DNA of 22,854 bases from CAZUGH01 sp964619785 (GTDB lineage Bacteria > Bacillota > Clostridia > Lachnospirales > Lachnospiraceae). Shown here in pieces: positions 1 through 7,046 of this stretch. A program made the position numbers and the translations under genes. Positions within the stretch are counted from its first letter, which is position 1. Every line of letters begins with the position of its first letter. The DNA lies in assembly GCA_964619785.1 (NCBI GenBank), contig CAZUGH010000025.1:1-22854 (forward strand), given 5' to 3'. Below the pieces are notes generated by a model that searched no databases, was not told where the DNA came from, and saw nothing but the letters and a program-made list of their open reading frames with translations.

Positions 1-273
1 AAATAGCATACTAAGTCCCACCGGAGTGCGACACACCTTAACTTGAATATCATGTCCAATCTCTGTGCAACGAGAAGCCGCTTCAATCGCATTATCCATT
101 GCGTTGCCAAACAAGGTACAAAGCTGAAATGTATTCAAGTTCTCCATACAATCTTCTTCCACTTGAACCTGAATCTCTAACCCCATCTCTTGTGCAAGCT
201 GCTTCTTCTCGAATAAAATCATGTCAATGGCATCATTTCCCGAATTATGATACTTGGCAAACTCCTCCGTCAG
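1..273 (-). pseudogene. GHKL (AgrC-like) sensor histidine kinase, ATPase-domain fragment, runs off the left edge
   Basis: Read on the minus strand, the frame from about 273 to 1 is open and gives a typical peptide-pheromone-type kinase segment: LTEEFAKYHNSGNDAIDMIL, then LFGNAMDNAIEAA, the N-box of the GHKL ATPase fold. In this family the segment follows the histidine-bearing dimerisation helix. Here the histidine helix and the membrane sensor part are absent, because the frame is closed by a TGA at 274-276 and no start codon with a ribosome binding site precedes it. The 3' end lies outside the window, so whether the rest is intact is unknown. It sits in the same frame as the dpaA-like fragment upstream. 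I read it as the remnant of a kinase whose 5' part was deleted. Family assignment is fairly sure; pseudogene status is inference. Confidence 0.6.
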
Positions 274-303
274 TCAGCAATTAGCCTTCTGCCAGAAGAG
301 ATT

Positions 304-678
304 CTATTTCGTCGGAAAAGTCCTTATCCGAAAACTTACCATCCTTATCATCGCCTCTGCGATTGCTCCCTCACAAGTAGCAATTGCATTCAGATAAGCA
401 ACTTTATCCCCTTCCATATACTCTACAAAGTTGGCCTGACACTGTTCAACAATAGACGTTGAAAAATTGCATCCAAAGACATATTGTCCCTCTCGCAATT
501 GACCTACAATTTTCTGTACGTACTGATTGGTCAGGTGTGCTGGTACAGGAAGTAAGATTCCATCATAGTCCGTTATCGGATAAGAATCTCCCCAATCGAC
601 ATCATGACCTCTATCCTTTAATAATTCATATAAATAATTCTGCCTGGGTTCTTCACCTAATAGTAATAACTTGCTCAT
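304..678 (-). pseudogene. Truncated dipicolinate synthase subunit A-like protein (N-terminal domain only)
   Basis: The 124-residue product begins MSKLLLLGEEPRQ and has YDGILLPVP at about 38-46 and a segment VAYLNAIATCEGAIAEAM at about 93-110. This matches the layout of the DpaA (SpoVFA) N-terminal domain, where a GGDxRQ start, an ILPV strand and an IYNSIPTVEG-like segment occur in the same order. DpaA with DpaB makes dipicolinic acid for spores. A full DpaA is near 290-300 residues; here similarity stops at about residue 110 and 12 unrelated residues follow before the stop, so the nucleotide-binding domain is missing. The start is well supported: ATG at 676-678 with GGAGG at 684-688. No dpaB follows; a kinase fragment does. 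Alternatively it could be a free-standing DpaA_N-domain protein. Recognition is by motif memory only. Confidence 0.55.
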
Positions 679-712
679 AGGAACCTCCTATTCACTCTGC
701 TAATCTATTCTA

Positions 713-742
713 TGCATAGCAACACAAATCATTGCATAGCAA
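713..742. repeat. Two 10-bp direct repeats spaced exactly 20 bp apart
   Basis: The sequence tgcatagcaa occurs at 713-722 and again at 733-742, start-to-start 20 bp, in the gap between the antiporter stop and the dpaA-like start. The copy at 713 is part of the 10-bp palindrome ctatgcatag. Two identical half-sites two helical turns apart upstream of a gene are what a dimeric regulator site can look like. No regulator is identifiable, so the function is a guess. Confidence 0.35.
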
Positions 743-755
743 TATAAAACTCTAC

Positions 756-1937
756 CTATTCTTCTGCCGCTTCTCCACGATATAATAGTTTTAGAACAAT
801 CGGTGTCGCAATCGATGAACAGATAATCATAATGATAACTGAGGTAAAGTAAATCGCAGGCATCAGATTTACTGCCAAACCTTTTTGTGCAACAATCAAT
901 GCTACTTCGCCACGTGTCATCATACCAACGCCAATCCGTAACGAATCTTTTCCACTAAACTTGAGTAATTTTGCCATTAAACCACAACCAATAATTTTAC
1001 ATAGCAATGCCACAACCACAAAACCGATTGAGAATAAAAGAATTCCCATACTCATTCCGCTCAATTCTGTCTTCAATCCGATACTCGCAAAGAAAACAGG
1101 TCCAAATACCATATAGGAGTTGATATCCATCTTTTCTGCGATATAATCAGATGCTTTTAAATTGCATAAAATAATACCTGCTACAAAAGCACCTGTAATG
1201 TCAGCAATGCCAAAGAATTTTTCTGCCACAAAAGCCATGATAAAACACAACGCCAAGCCAAAGATTGGTAGACGTCTACGATGCTGGTATCTCTTCTCGA
1301 ACTTCTGGAATCCTTTATAGCAAAGCCATCCAACTACAATTGAGAAGACAAAGAACAACACAGTCTGAATTACAACTTTCATTGGACTCTGTGAAGGATT
1401 CTTCAAACCAATTACAAAAGTCAAAACAATAATTCCTATAATATCATCAATAATCGCTGCACTCAAAAGAGTTGTTCCTACTTTTCCTTTTAACCGACCC
1501 ATCTCACGTAATGTCTGTACTGTAATGCTTACGGATGTGGCAGTCATAATAACACCAATGAAAATAGCACGATAGAAGCCATCACTTCCAACCGCTGAGA
1601 ATCCATAAAATCCAGAATACAAGAAAAATCCGCCTACAAGTGGAATGGCTACACCTACACAAGCAATCAAAAATGCGCTAGGTCCAGTCTTCACCATCTC
1701 TTTGAGGTCGGTCTCTAATCCTGCTGTAAACATCAAGAGGACAACACCAATCTGTGCCATCTGTATCAAAAAATCACTCTGATTCACAAGACCTAATACA
1801 CTTGGTCCAATAATCAGTCCGGCAACAATCTCTCCAACAACCTGTGGTGCTCTTAATTTCTTTGCAATCAGGCCAAAACACTTTGCAGCAATCAATATAA
1901 CTGCTAAATCCAAAAATATACGATACGACTCCATCAT
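756..1937 (-). CDS. Monovalent cation/proton antiporter, CPA2 family (NapA/GerN type)
   Basis: This 393-residue protein is hydrophobic throughout and consistent with about 12-13 membrane helices. Family hallmarks are visible: APQVVGEIVAGLIIGPS near residues 30-46, FTAGLETDL at about 70-78, TATSVSITVQTL at about 132-143, and the paired aspartates AAIIDDIIG with Asp164-Asp165, the ion-binding pair of NapA-like electrogenic Na+/H+ exchangers. The protein ends soon after the last helix, so there is no TrkA-N or other cytosolic regulatory domain of the Kef kind. Expected role: export of Na+ (or K+) in exchange for protons at the cell membrane. The start ATG at 1935-1937 has AAAGG five bases upstream; a second ATG follows directly. 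It has its own promoter just upstream, so it is probably transcribed apart from glpK. Substrate ion cannot be told from sequence. Confidence 0.88.
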   Translation of the reverse strand: MMESYRIFLDLAVILIAAKCFGLIAKKLRAPQVVGEIVAGLIIGPSVLGLVNQSDFLIQMAQIGVVLLMFTAGLETDLKEMVKTGPSAFLIACVGVAIPLVGGFFLYSGFYGFSAVGSDGFYRAIFIGVIMTATSVSITVQTLREMGRLKGKVGTTLLSAAIIDDIIGIIVLTFVIGLKNPSQSPMKVVIQTVLFFVFSIVVGWLCYKGFQKFEKRYQHRRRLPIFGLALCFIMAFVAEKFFGIADITGAFVAGIILCNLKASDYIAEKMDINSYMVFGPVFFASIGLKTELSGMSMGILLFSIGFVVVALLCKIIGCGLMAKLLKFSGKDSLRIGVGMMTRGEVALIVAQKGLAVNLMPAIYFTSVIIMIICSSIATPIVLKLLYRGEAAEE

Positions 1938-1970
1938 AACATCCTTTCTTCTTACGTTTTCAACATTTTT

Positions 1971-1998
1971 ATTTTACCACTTTAAATAAGAATTGCAA
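1971..1998 (-). promoter_or_regulatory. Probable sigma-A promoter of the antiporter gene
   Basis: On the minus strand TTGCAA (1993-1998) is followed after 16 bp by TAAAAT (1971-1976). This lies in the 69-bp gap between the glpK stop and the antiporter start, about 35 bp before the start codon. Each box matches the consensus at five of six (TTGACA) or five of six (TATAAT) positions. Position and match support it; no transcript data. Confidence 0.6.
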
Positions 1999-2006
1999 GT
2001 TTATCT

Positions 2007-3485
2007 CTAAAGGACTCTCTGAACTGCACTATGCCAACCCTCTATTTTCTCGTTTCTTATCTGTTGTGCCATCTCTGGTTCAAATACACAGTCTTGCTTC
2101 CAGTTCTGTTGTATCTGCTCCAAGCCTTGATACAAACCTGTTTGTAGGCCAGCCAAATAGGCTGCACCTAACGCCGTTGTTTCAATTGATTTTGGACGAA
2201 CCACCTGACAATCTAATAAATCCGATTGGAACTGTAGCAAAAATCCATTTGCCGAAGCCCCACCATCAACGCGCATAGAGAGAATTTTCTCACCGAGTTC
2301 TTCCTCCATCACCTTCAAAACATCGTACGTCTCATAAGCAATTGATTCTAGTGTTGCTCGGATGATATGTGCTCTCCCAACACCCCTTGTAAGTCCCATA
2401 ATGCTCCCTCTTGCATAAGGATTCCAATAAGGAGCTCCCAAACCAACAAAGGCTGGCACTACATATACTCCTTGTGTATCCTCAACTGACTGTGCAACCG
2501 CTTCTGTATCTGAAGCTTTCTCGATAATCTGTAATTCATCTCGTAACCACTGAACAGCTGCACCTGCCACAAAAACGGAGCCCTCTAAGGCATAAGTTAC
2601 TTGTCCATCAATACCCCAGGCAATCGTTGTCAGCAATCCATGTGAGGAAAATACAGGCTTACTTCCTGTATTCATCAGCAAAAATCCACCTGTCCCATAT
2701 GTGTTTTTGACCATCCCTCTTGTGTAACATGCCTGTCCAAATAATGCTGCTTGTTGATCACCTGCCACACCTGCTATCGGAATACTCTCTCCTAACAAAT
2801 AAGATTCTGTATAGCCAAATACTCCGCTTGATGGAAGGACTTCCGGTAACATGTTTTCAGGAATACCAAACATCTCTAAGAGTTCCTGATCCCAGCATAA
2901 ATCCACGATATTATATAGCATTGTCCGTGCTGCATTTGAATAATCTGTCGCATGTACGCTGCCACCTGTCAACTTCCATATTAACCATGTGTCGACGGTA
3001 CCAAATAATAGTTCTCCACGCTCTGCTTTCTCTCTTGCGCCATTTACATGATCAAGAATCCACTTAATCTTCGTAGCTGAAAAATATGCATCAATCAGTA
3101 AACCAGTCTTTCGATGAATCATCTCATCGAATCCTTGATTCTTTAGTTCTTGACAGTATTCGGCTGTTCGACGGCACTGCCATACAATACCATTATAGAT
3201 TGGCTGACCAGAATTTTTATCCCATACAATCGTAGTTTCTCGCTGATTAGTAATTCCGATTCCTGCGATATCTGTTGTCGCGCAACCAGATTTACGAATT
3301 ACATCTTTTGCAACATTCAGCTGAGAATCCCAAATTTCATTGGCATCCTGTTCTACATATCCTGCTTGTGGATAAACTAGTCTTGTCTCAACTTGGCTCA
3401 CACCCACCTGTTCACCTAATGCATTAAAGAGAATTGCTCGACTACTCGTTGTGCCTTGGTCAAGCGCAAGAATATATTTCCCCAT
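2007..3485 (-). CDS. glpK: Glycerol kinase
   Basis: The 492-residue product is full length for glycerol kinase (FGGY family) and phosphorylates glycerol to glycerol 3-phosphate in the cytosol. Visible hallmarks are LDQGTTSSRAI at 8-18 (phosphate-binding), NQRETT with Arg82-Glu83 (glycerol contact), GDQQAALFGQ with Asp243 (catalytic base) and NTYGTGGF near 260-270. The loop before GDQQ, around residues 225-235, reads YTESYLLGES and lacks the histidine that HPr phosphorylates in enterococcal GlpK, so that type of PTS activation is probably absent. The start has AGAGG six bases upstream. It begins only 10 bp after the maf stop with no terminator between, so it is probably co-transcribed with the flagellin-modification genes. 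No glpF or glpD is nearby. Confidence 0.95.
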   Translation of the reverse strand: MGKYILALDQGTTSSRAILFNALGEQVGVSQVETRLVYPQAGYVEQDANEIWDSQLNVAKDVIRKSGCATTDIAGIGITNQRETTIVWDKNSGQPIYNGIVWQCRRTAEYCQELKNQGFDEMIHRKTGLLIDAYFSATKIKWILDHVNGAREKAERGELLFGTVDTWLIWKLTGGSVHATDYSNAARTMLYNIVDLCWDQELLEMFGIPENMLPEVLPSSGVFGYTESYLLGESIPIAGVAGDQQAALFGQACYTRGMVKNTYGTGGFLLMNTGSKPVFSSHGLLTTIAWGIDGQVTYALEGSVFVAGAAVQWLRDELQIIEKASDTEAVAQSVEDTQGVYVVPAFVGLGAPYWNPYARGSIMGLTRGVGRAHIIRATLESIAYETYDVLKVMEEELGEKILSMRVDGGASANGFLLQFQSDLLDCQVVRPKSIETTALGAAYLAGLQTGLYQGLEQIQQNWKQDCVFEPEMAQQIRNEKIEGWHSAVQRVL

Positions 3486-3495
3486 ACGAAACCTC

Positions 3496-5292
3496 TTATC
3501 TTTCTTTCAAAAACTTTGCTGCCGCCACTAACCCTTCATATTGATGATATGCTTCCTCATACATATTTAAGTATTCCTGTACTTCTGAATTGTCTGAATG
3601 ATATTGTCCCAACTCAACATCCTTTTCAATGGCCTCTCTACATTCATCAATAAATTTATATATTTCCTTTTTCATCATTTCTTCATTTAGCTTCAATAAA
3701 TCCTGAGACATCTTGATACTCTTTGTCGTTATTGCCTGATTCAAGCTCAGCTCTCGAAGCAATTGCCGAGCAAGTTCCTCTGCTTTCTCAGCCTGATACA
3801 ATAAGGATTTCCTCTGGCGTTCCATTTCCTCTGTATACTCATGAATACGCACCATCATATCATCATCAAAAGGACTCTCCATAGCACCCATAATCTCTTC
3901 TATAGAAAACTCACAATCTTGATATTGCTTAACAACATCTGATAGTTTCATTTCTTTCGTTCCCTGTATACGAGCGCCACCTTCTGTCGCATTAATCACC
4001 TCGACATCGTCAAGATATGGAATCGACCTAACATACCATTGTAAATAGAGCTTCCAATCACATCTCGACTGAATCATCCTCCCATTTACACCTTCTACCA
4101 TATTGTTTTCATCTTTCCAAAAGCTCTCACGATACTTTTCTATTCGTCCATCTGTATGAGCTTCACCCGATTCCGAAAAAGCATGGTCGTGTCCCACCAG
4201 TATTAGTGTCTTAGCTCCCACTTCAACAGATGCAGTAAAAGCTGCTGTTCCAACATTTCCACCACTTTGCCAAGTTGGAATCCGCAAGCCCATTTTCTTA
4301 TATACCATTTCAATAAATGGTGTGTCTTTACAAAATATCTTTGGTCCTATAAATTCATTACTATCTACTAGCTCTGTTGTGCTAGCCAGCCTTCCTAGAT
4401 ATGGAATACCCTCTAGCCAATCTTTATGAAACAATTCAAGTGGTTTCTTGGCTTCTATCGACATATAAAAATCAGGAATCAGTCCATGTTGCTCTAATGT
4501 AATTAATGCCGAATCCATGCACAAAATAGGTACATGTCCCTTTAGTCGTTTCAGCTCTTCTATATTCTTATCTAGTGACGGACCTGCCCCCACAATAACC
4601 ATCGGCATCTTCTTATCCCATACATCTGCAAGATTTGTTATGAGATATTGATTGCGTAGATACTTAAAATGATATAATTGATTATGATAATCGGACTGAC
4701 TAAATCTCTTATTAGTATTCTTATTAATCTGTAATAAATCATTTTCCTCTCTCCAAATATCCTCTAGATAATTGATTCCTTCTGAATCTATCTTCGAATA
4801 CTGAGGTAGCGATGTGAGATTCGTATTGCACTTATAAAACCGTGTGATCAAGTTCATAATCTCCGCTGCTAATGTAAATTCATTCATGTCCTTCACAATG
4901 ATTTTGCAATGAGGATTATTGATAATATCTGTAATGTCATAGTTTTTCATCGTGTCATAAAATATCTCTGGAAATGGTTCATATACAAGAACATCTCTTT
5001 GTCCTTGTTTTTGCTTTATTAATTCTCGGATAAAGATTCCATTTCCTAAACCATGAACAAGAAATACGGTGTCATCACTAATATTTTTATAACGTAGGCC
5101 CCAACATATGGCTTCATTCATTGGAGAATACGCACTGTTCAAACGTACATTATGAAATATCTGATATAAGCCCCCATCTTTTGCTGTTTGTGAGGACACA
5201 TTTTCTGAATTGGCTGTATATTGCTTTATCATTTTCTCTAGTCGTATATCCCGTTTTGCAAGTGCTTCGCAATTCTTTTCCCAAATATTCAT
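3496..5292 (-). CDS. maf: Motility accessory factor (Maf/DUF115, MptE-like), putative flagellin glycosyltransferase
   Basis: This 598-residue protein has the plan of Maf flagellin glycosyltransferases. An N-terminal region carries FLVHGLGNGI (77-86) and VYEPFPE (103-109). The central DUF115/MptE-like domain has MVIVGAGPSLDKN (231-243), CMDSALITLEQHG, SGGNVGTAAF (343-352) and LVGHDHAFS (365-373). The C-terminal part, about 470-590, is rich in charged heptads and probably forms helical or coiled-coil structure. Known family members attach nonulosonic acids such as pseudaminic or legionaminic acid to Ser/Thr of flagellin. It lies two genes behind flagellin and its ATG overlaps the stop of the preceding small gene in an ATGA junction, so translation is probably coupled. 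No sugar biosynthesis genes are in view, so the donor sugar is unknown. Confidence 0.85.
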   Translation of the reverse strand: MNIWEKNCEALAKRDIRLEKMIKQYTANSENVSSQTAKDGGLYQIFHNVRLNSAYSPMNEAICWGLRYKNISDDTVFLVHGLGNGIFIRELIKQKQGQRDVLVYEPFPEIFYDTMKNYDITDIINNPHCKIIVKDMNEFTLAAEIMNLITRFYKCNTNLTSLPQYSKIDSEGINYLEDIWREENDLLQINKNTNKRFSQSDYHNQLYHFKYLRNQYLITNLADVWDKKMPMVIVGAGPSLDKNIEELKRLKGHVPILCMDSALITLEQHGLIPDFYMSIEAKKPLELFHKDWLEGIPYLGRLASTTELVDSNEFIGPKIFCKDTPFIEMVYKKMGLRIPTWQSGGNVGTAAFTASVEVGAKTLILVGHDHAFSESGEAHTDGRIEKYRESFWKDENNMVEGVNGRMIQSRCDWKLYLQWYVRSIPYLDDVEVINATEGGARIQGTKEMKLSDVVKQYQDCEFSIEEIMGAMESPFDDDMMVRIHEYTEEMERQRKSLLYQAEKAEELARQLLRELSLNQAITTKSIKMSQDLLKLNEEMMKKEIYKFIDECREAIEKDVELGQYHSDNSEVQEYLNMYEEAYHQYEGLVAAAKFLKER

Positions 5293-5534
5293 CCCTGTTC
5301 CTCCAAGTCACTTAAAAGTGGAATTAGTTCAAAATTTATAATATCTGCCATCATCACCCAATCGCTTACTTGCGCGCAATCTAACATTTGATTTACCAAA
5401 ACCAAGCTCTCTGTACCCACTTTATTCTCTAATGTTTGAAGTAATGCAGGCAATATCTGTTGAAAAGCTTCATACGCAATTTTTGTTCTCTCCTGATAAA
5501 ACGCCATACATATTTGTTCAAGCTTTGTTATCAT
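5289..5534 (-). CDS. Small conserved-looking protein of unknown function, coupled to maf
   Basis: An 81-residue protein, mostly predicted helical from its pattern (MITKLEQICMAFYQERTKI at the start, acidic ELIPLLSDLEEQG at the end), with no signal peptide, membrane segment or recognised motif. The longer frame upstream to 5591 is rejected because it would run through the flagellin terminator hairpin. The ATG at 5532-5534 has GGAGGG at 5539-5544. The stop codon overlaps the maf start (ATGA), a sign of coupled translation, so it probably works with Maf or with flagellin. There is little room for a separate promoter between the terminator and the ribosome binding site, so expression probably relies on read-through from the flagellin promoter. 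A helper or chaperone for flagellin modification is possible, but this is inference. Confidence 0.7.
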   Translation of the reverse strand: MITKLEQICMAFYQERTKIAYEAFQQILPALLQTLENKVGTESLVLVNQMLDCAQVSDWVMMADIINFELIPLLSDLEEQG

Positions 5535-5555
5535 AACACCCTCCATTTTATTTAT

Positions 5556-5597
5556 ATAAAAAAAGAAAAGACCTTGCCAGATATCCGGCAAGGTCTT
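5556..5597 (-). terminator. Rho-independent terminator of the flagellin gene
   Basis: An 11-bp perfect stem, AAGACCTTGCC at 5568-5578 pairing with GGCAAGGTCTT at 5587-5597 around an 8-base loop, starts about 33 bases after the flagellin stop. On the minus strand it is followed by a T-rich run (5556-5567). It separates the very strong flagellin unit from the small gene and maf, and probably lets only a fraction of transcripts through. Confidence 0.92.
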
Positions 5598-5630
5598 CCA
5601 TAAGAAACAATGTTAGTGAGAATTCGCTTC

Positions 5631-6434
5631 TTACTGAAGTAAGGAAAGAACTCCCTGTGTTGCCTGGTTAGCCTGAGCCAACATAGACTGTGCTGCCTGC
5701 TGTAAGATATTGTCCTTAGCGTACTTAGTCATCTCTTCGGCCATATCTATGTCACGGATACGAGACTCAGCGGACTGAAGATTCTCTGCTGTGTTATCTG
5801 AGTTACGAATAGAATACTCTAAACGGTTCTGGATAGCACCAAGCTTAGATCTCTGTGTAGACAGTGTAGTAATGTTGTCATCAATACTTGTAATAGCAGC
5901 TGTTGCGTTCGCATAACTAGCAACTTGACCACTAATATCAGTCATTGAAGTTTTACTAATTGTGATTGCAATGCTCTGACCTGCATTAGCACCAACCTGA
6001 AGATGTTTATCAGTGAATTTACCATCTAACAAGTTCTGTTTATTGAACTCAGTCTGATCACCGATACGTGTGAACTCTTCATGTAAAGCAGTTAACTCTT
6101 CTTTGATTGCATTACGGTCAGCAGTAACGTTAGTATCATTAGCTGCCTGTACTGCTAATTCTCTAGCTCTCTGTAAGATAGCATGCTGCTCATTCATAGC
6201 ACCCTCTGCTGTCTGTATTAATGAGATACCATCCTGTGAGTTGTCAGAAGCTCTCTTAAGACCACTAATCTGTCCTCTCATCTTCTCAGAAATACTAAGT
6301 CCAGCAGCATCATCACCTGCACGGTTGATTCTGTAACCACTAGAAAGTTTCTCTGTAGATCTGGAAAGGTTTGTGTTGGTAATTCCTAACTGTCTGTTTG
6401 TGTTGGCTGAAGCCATGTTGTGTTGTACTATCAT
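5631..6434 (-). CDS. hag: Flagellin (filament subunit)
   Basis: A 267-residue flagellin, near the short limit for the family. It has the conserved D0/D1 ends (MIVQHNMASANTNRQLGI at the start, SRIRDIDMAEEMTKYAKDNI and QANQATQGVLSLLQ at the end) and almost no variable D2/D3 region, comparable to Bacillus Hag. The N-terminal D1 keeps QRARELAVQ at about 88-96, the segment contacted by TLR5 in Salmonella FliC. The subunit is exported by the flagellar type III system and polymerises under the FliD cap. The ATG at 6432-6434 has AAGGAGGAA at 6441-6449. It has its own sigma-D promoter, a leader with a probable CsrA hairpin, and a terminator directly behind it. The symbol hag follows Bacillus usage; fliC is equivalent. 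Confidence 0.97.
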   Translation of the reverse strand: MIVQHNMASANTNRQLGITNTNLSRSTEKLSSGYRINRAGDDAAGLSISEKMRGQISGLKRASDNSQDGISLIQTAEGAMNEQHAILQRARELAVQAANDTNVTADRNAIKEELTALHEEFTRIGDQTEFNKQNLLDGKFTDKHLQVGANAGQSIAITISKTSMTDISGQVASYANATAAITSIDDNITTLSTQRSKLGAIQNRLEYSIRNSDNTAENLQSAESRIRDIDMAEEMTKYAKDNILQQAAQSMLAQANQATQGVLSLLQ

Positions 6435-6440
6435 AATACA

Positions 6441-6474
6441 TTCCTCCTTGAATTTGTCGTGGCATCCATGCCAC
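6441..6474 (-). promoter_or_regulatory. Probable CsrA-binding leader of flagellin mRNA (GGA-loop hairpin plus ribosome binding site)
   Basis: On the minus strand GTGGCA-TGGA-TGCCAC (6459-6474) forms a 6-bp hairpin with GGA in a four-base loop, fitting the CsrA consensus core CA-N-GGA-UG with U in place of the usual purine. About ten bases later comes the ribosome binding site AAGGAGGAA (6441-6449), which contains two more GGA. One hairpin site upstream plus one at the ribosome binding site is the known arrangement on Bacillus subtilis hag mRNA, where CsrA blocks translation until FliW removes it. Both fliW and csrA are present about 4 kb away. Binding itself is inference. Confidence 0.7.
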
Positions 6475-6500
6475 TAGTTGTTTTTTGTTTCTTGATTACT

Positions 6501-6527
6501 ATATCGGCATTATATCACACCACTTAA
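6501..6527 (-). promoter_or_regulatory. Sigma-D (FliA/SigD) promoter of the flagellin gene
   Basis: On the minus strand TTAA (6524-6527), then 15 bp, then GCCGATAT (6501-6508). The -10 box is a full match to the sigma-D consensus and the spacing is exact. The start of transcription would be near 6494, giving a leader of about 60 bases that includes the CsrA hairpin. Confidence 0.9.
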
Positions 6528-6546
6528 CCTTTTTTAACAAGTTTTT

Positions 6547-7032
6547 TTACTTTTTTGTATTAAAAAAGTATGAACTTTCGGTTTGGTGTTGATTCGCCAT
6601 ATTCTGATAATAGCTACTAGCCATACGACTATTTGCTTTTGCATCACGAATCTGGCTTTTCTCTCCTGCCACATAGAGCTTGAACTTCTCGCTATTCTTA
6701 TGTTCTAAGGCTTGAATCTGAAGTCCAAGATCTGTAATCTTACGAATTAATGATTGCATTTGGGCAATCTCTGCACCATACTTCTCAATATTACATTGAA
6801 GTTCTGTGCTGACGCGCTTGTAGATAGAATCAAAACCTTCATCCATCTCATTTAACTCGTCTATCATTTCCTTTTTATGAGTTAGAATTTTTTCAAAAGC
6901 TTTTACATCCATCGCTTCCTGAGATAACAGTATTTGTTGTTCTCTTGTCTCTGCTAATAGAGATTCAAGGATTGACACCTTGCGTTTTAATGTATCTCGT
7001 AATAGGTGAATATATGCTTCTTGTTCATTCAT
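6547..7032 (-). CDS. Putative flagellar export chaperone, FliT/FlgN-like
   Basis: The product is 161 residues, largely helical and charged, with long heptad-like stretches (for example LLRDTLKRKVSILESLL at the start and KEMIDELNEMDEGFDSIYKR in the middle) and no membrane segment. A small helical protein directly after fliS and before flagellin is, in Bacillota, usually the FliT-type chaperone of the FliD cap, or a second FlgN-like chaperone. The C-terminal SRMASSYYQNM resembles the tail of FlgN-type proteins. The start is placed at the ATG 7030-7032, because the earlier ATG at 7042-7044 has no ribosome binding site and instead forms part of one (ATGAGG, six bases before 7032). The gene starts within 15 bp of the fliS stop. 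Role by context more than by sequence. Confidence 0.6.
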   Translation of the reverse strand: MNEQEAYIHLLRDTLKRKVSILESLLAETREQQILLSQEAMDVKAFEKILTHKKEMIDELNEMDEGFDSIYKRVSTELQCNIEKYGAEIAQMQSLIRKITDLGLQIQALEHKNSEKFKLYVAGEKSQIRDAKANSRMASSYYQNMANQHQTESSYFFNTKK

Positions 7033-7046
7033 AGTAAACCTCATTT

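Noticed and set aside
99..462. Plus-strand open frames over the dpaA/kinase remnants
   Set aside because: They are antisense to recognisable protein segments and have no ribosome binding site.
578..592. Sigma-D -10-like TATCGG at about 583, and others in glpK and parC
   Set aside because: They lie inside coding regions, away from gene starts, and lack a -35 box at 15 bp.
5535..5591. N-terminal extension of the small gene before maf (ATG at 5591)
   Set aside because: The extra codons are the flagellin terminator hairpin and its T-run; a proper ribosome binding site precedes only the ATG at 5532-5534.
6545..6575. A/T inverted repeat (TACTTTTTT-AATAC-AAAAAAGTA) at the end of the FliT-like gene
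   Set aside because: The stem is nearly all A-T, is inside coding sequence and is followed by A rather than T on the minus strand, so it is not a convincing terminator.
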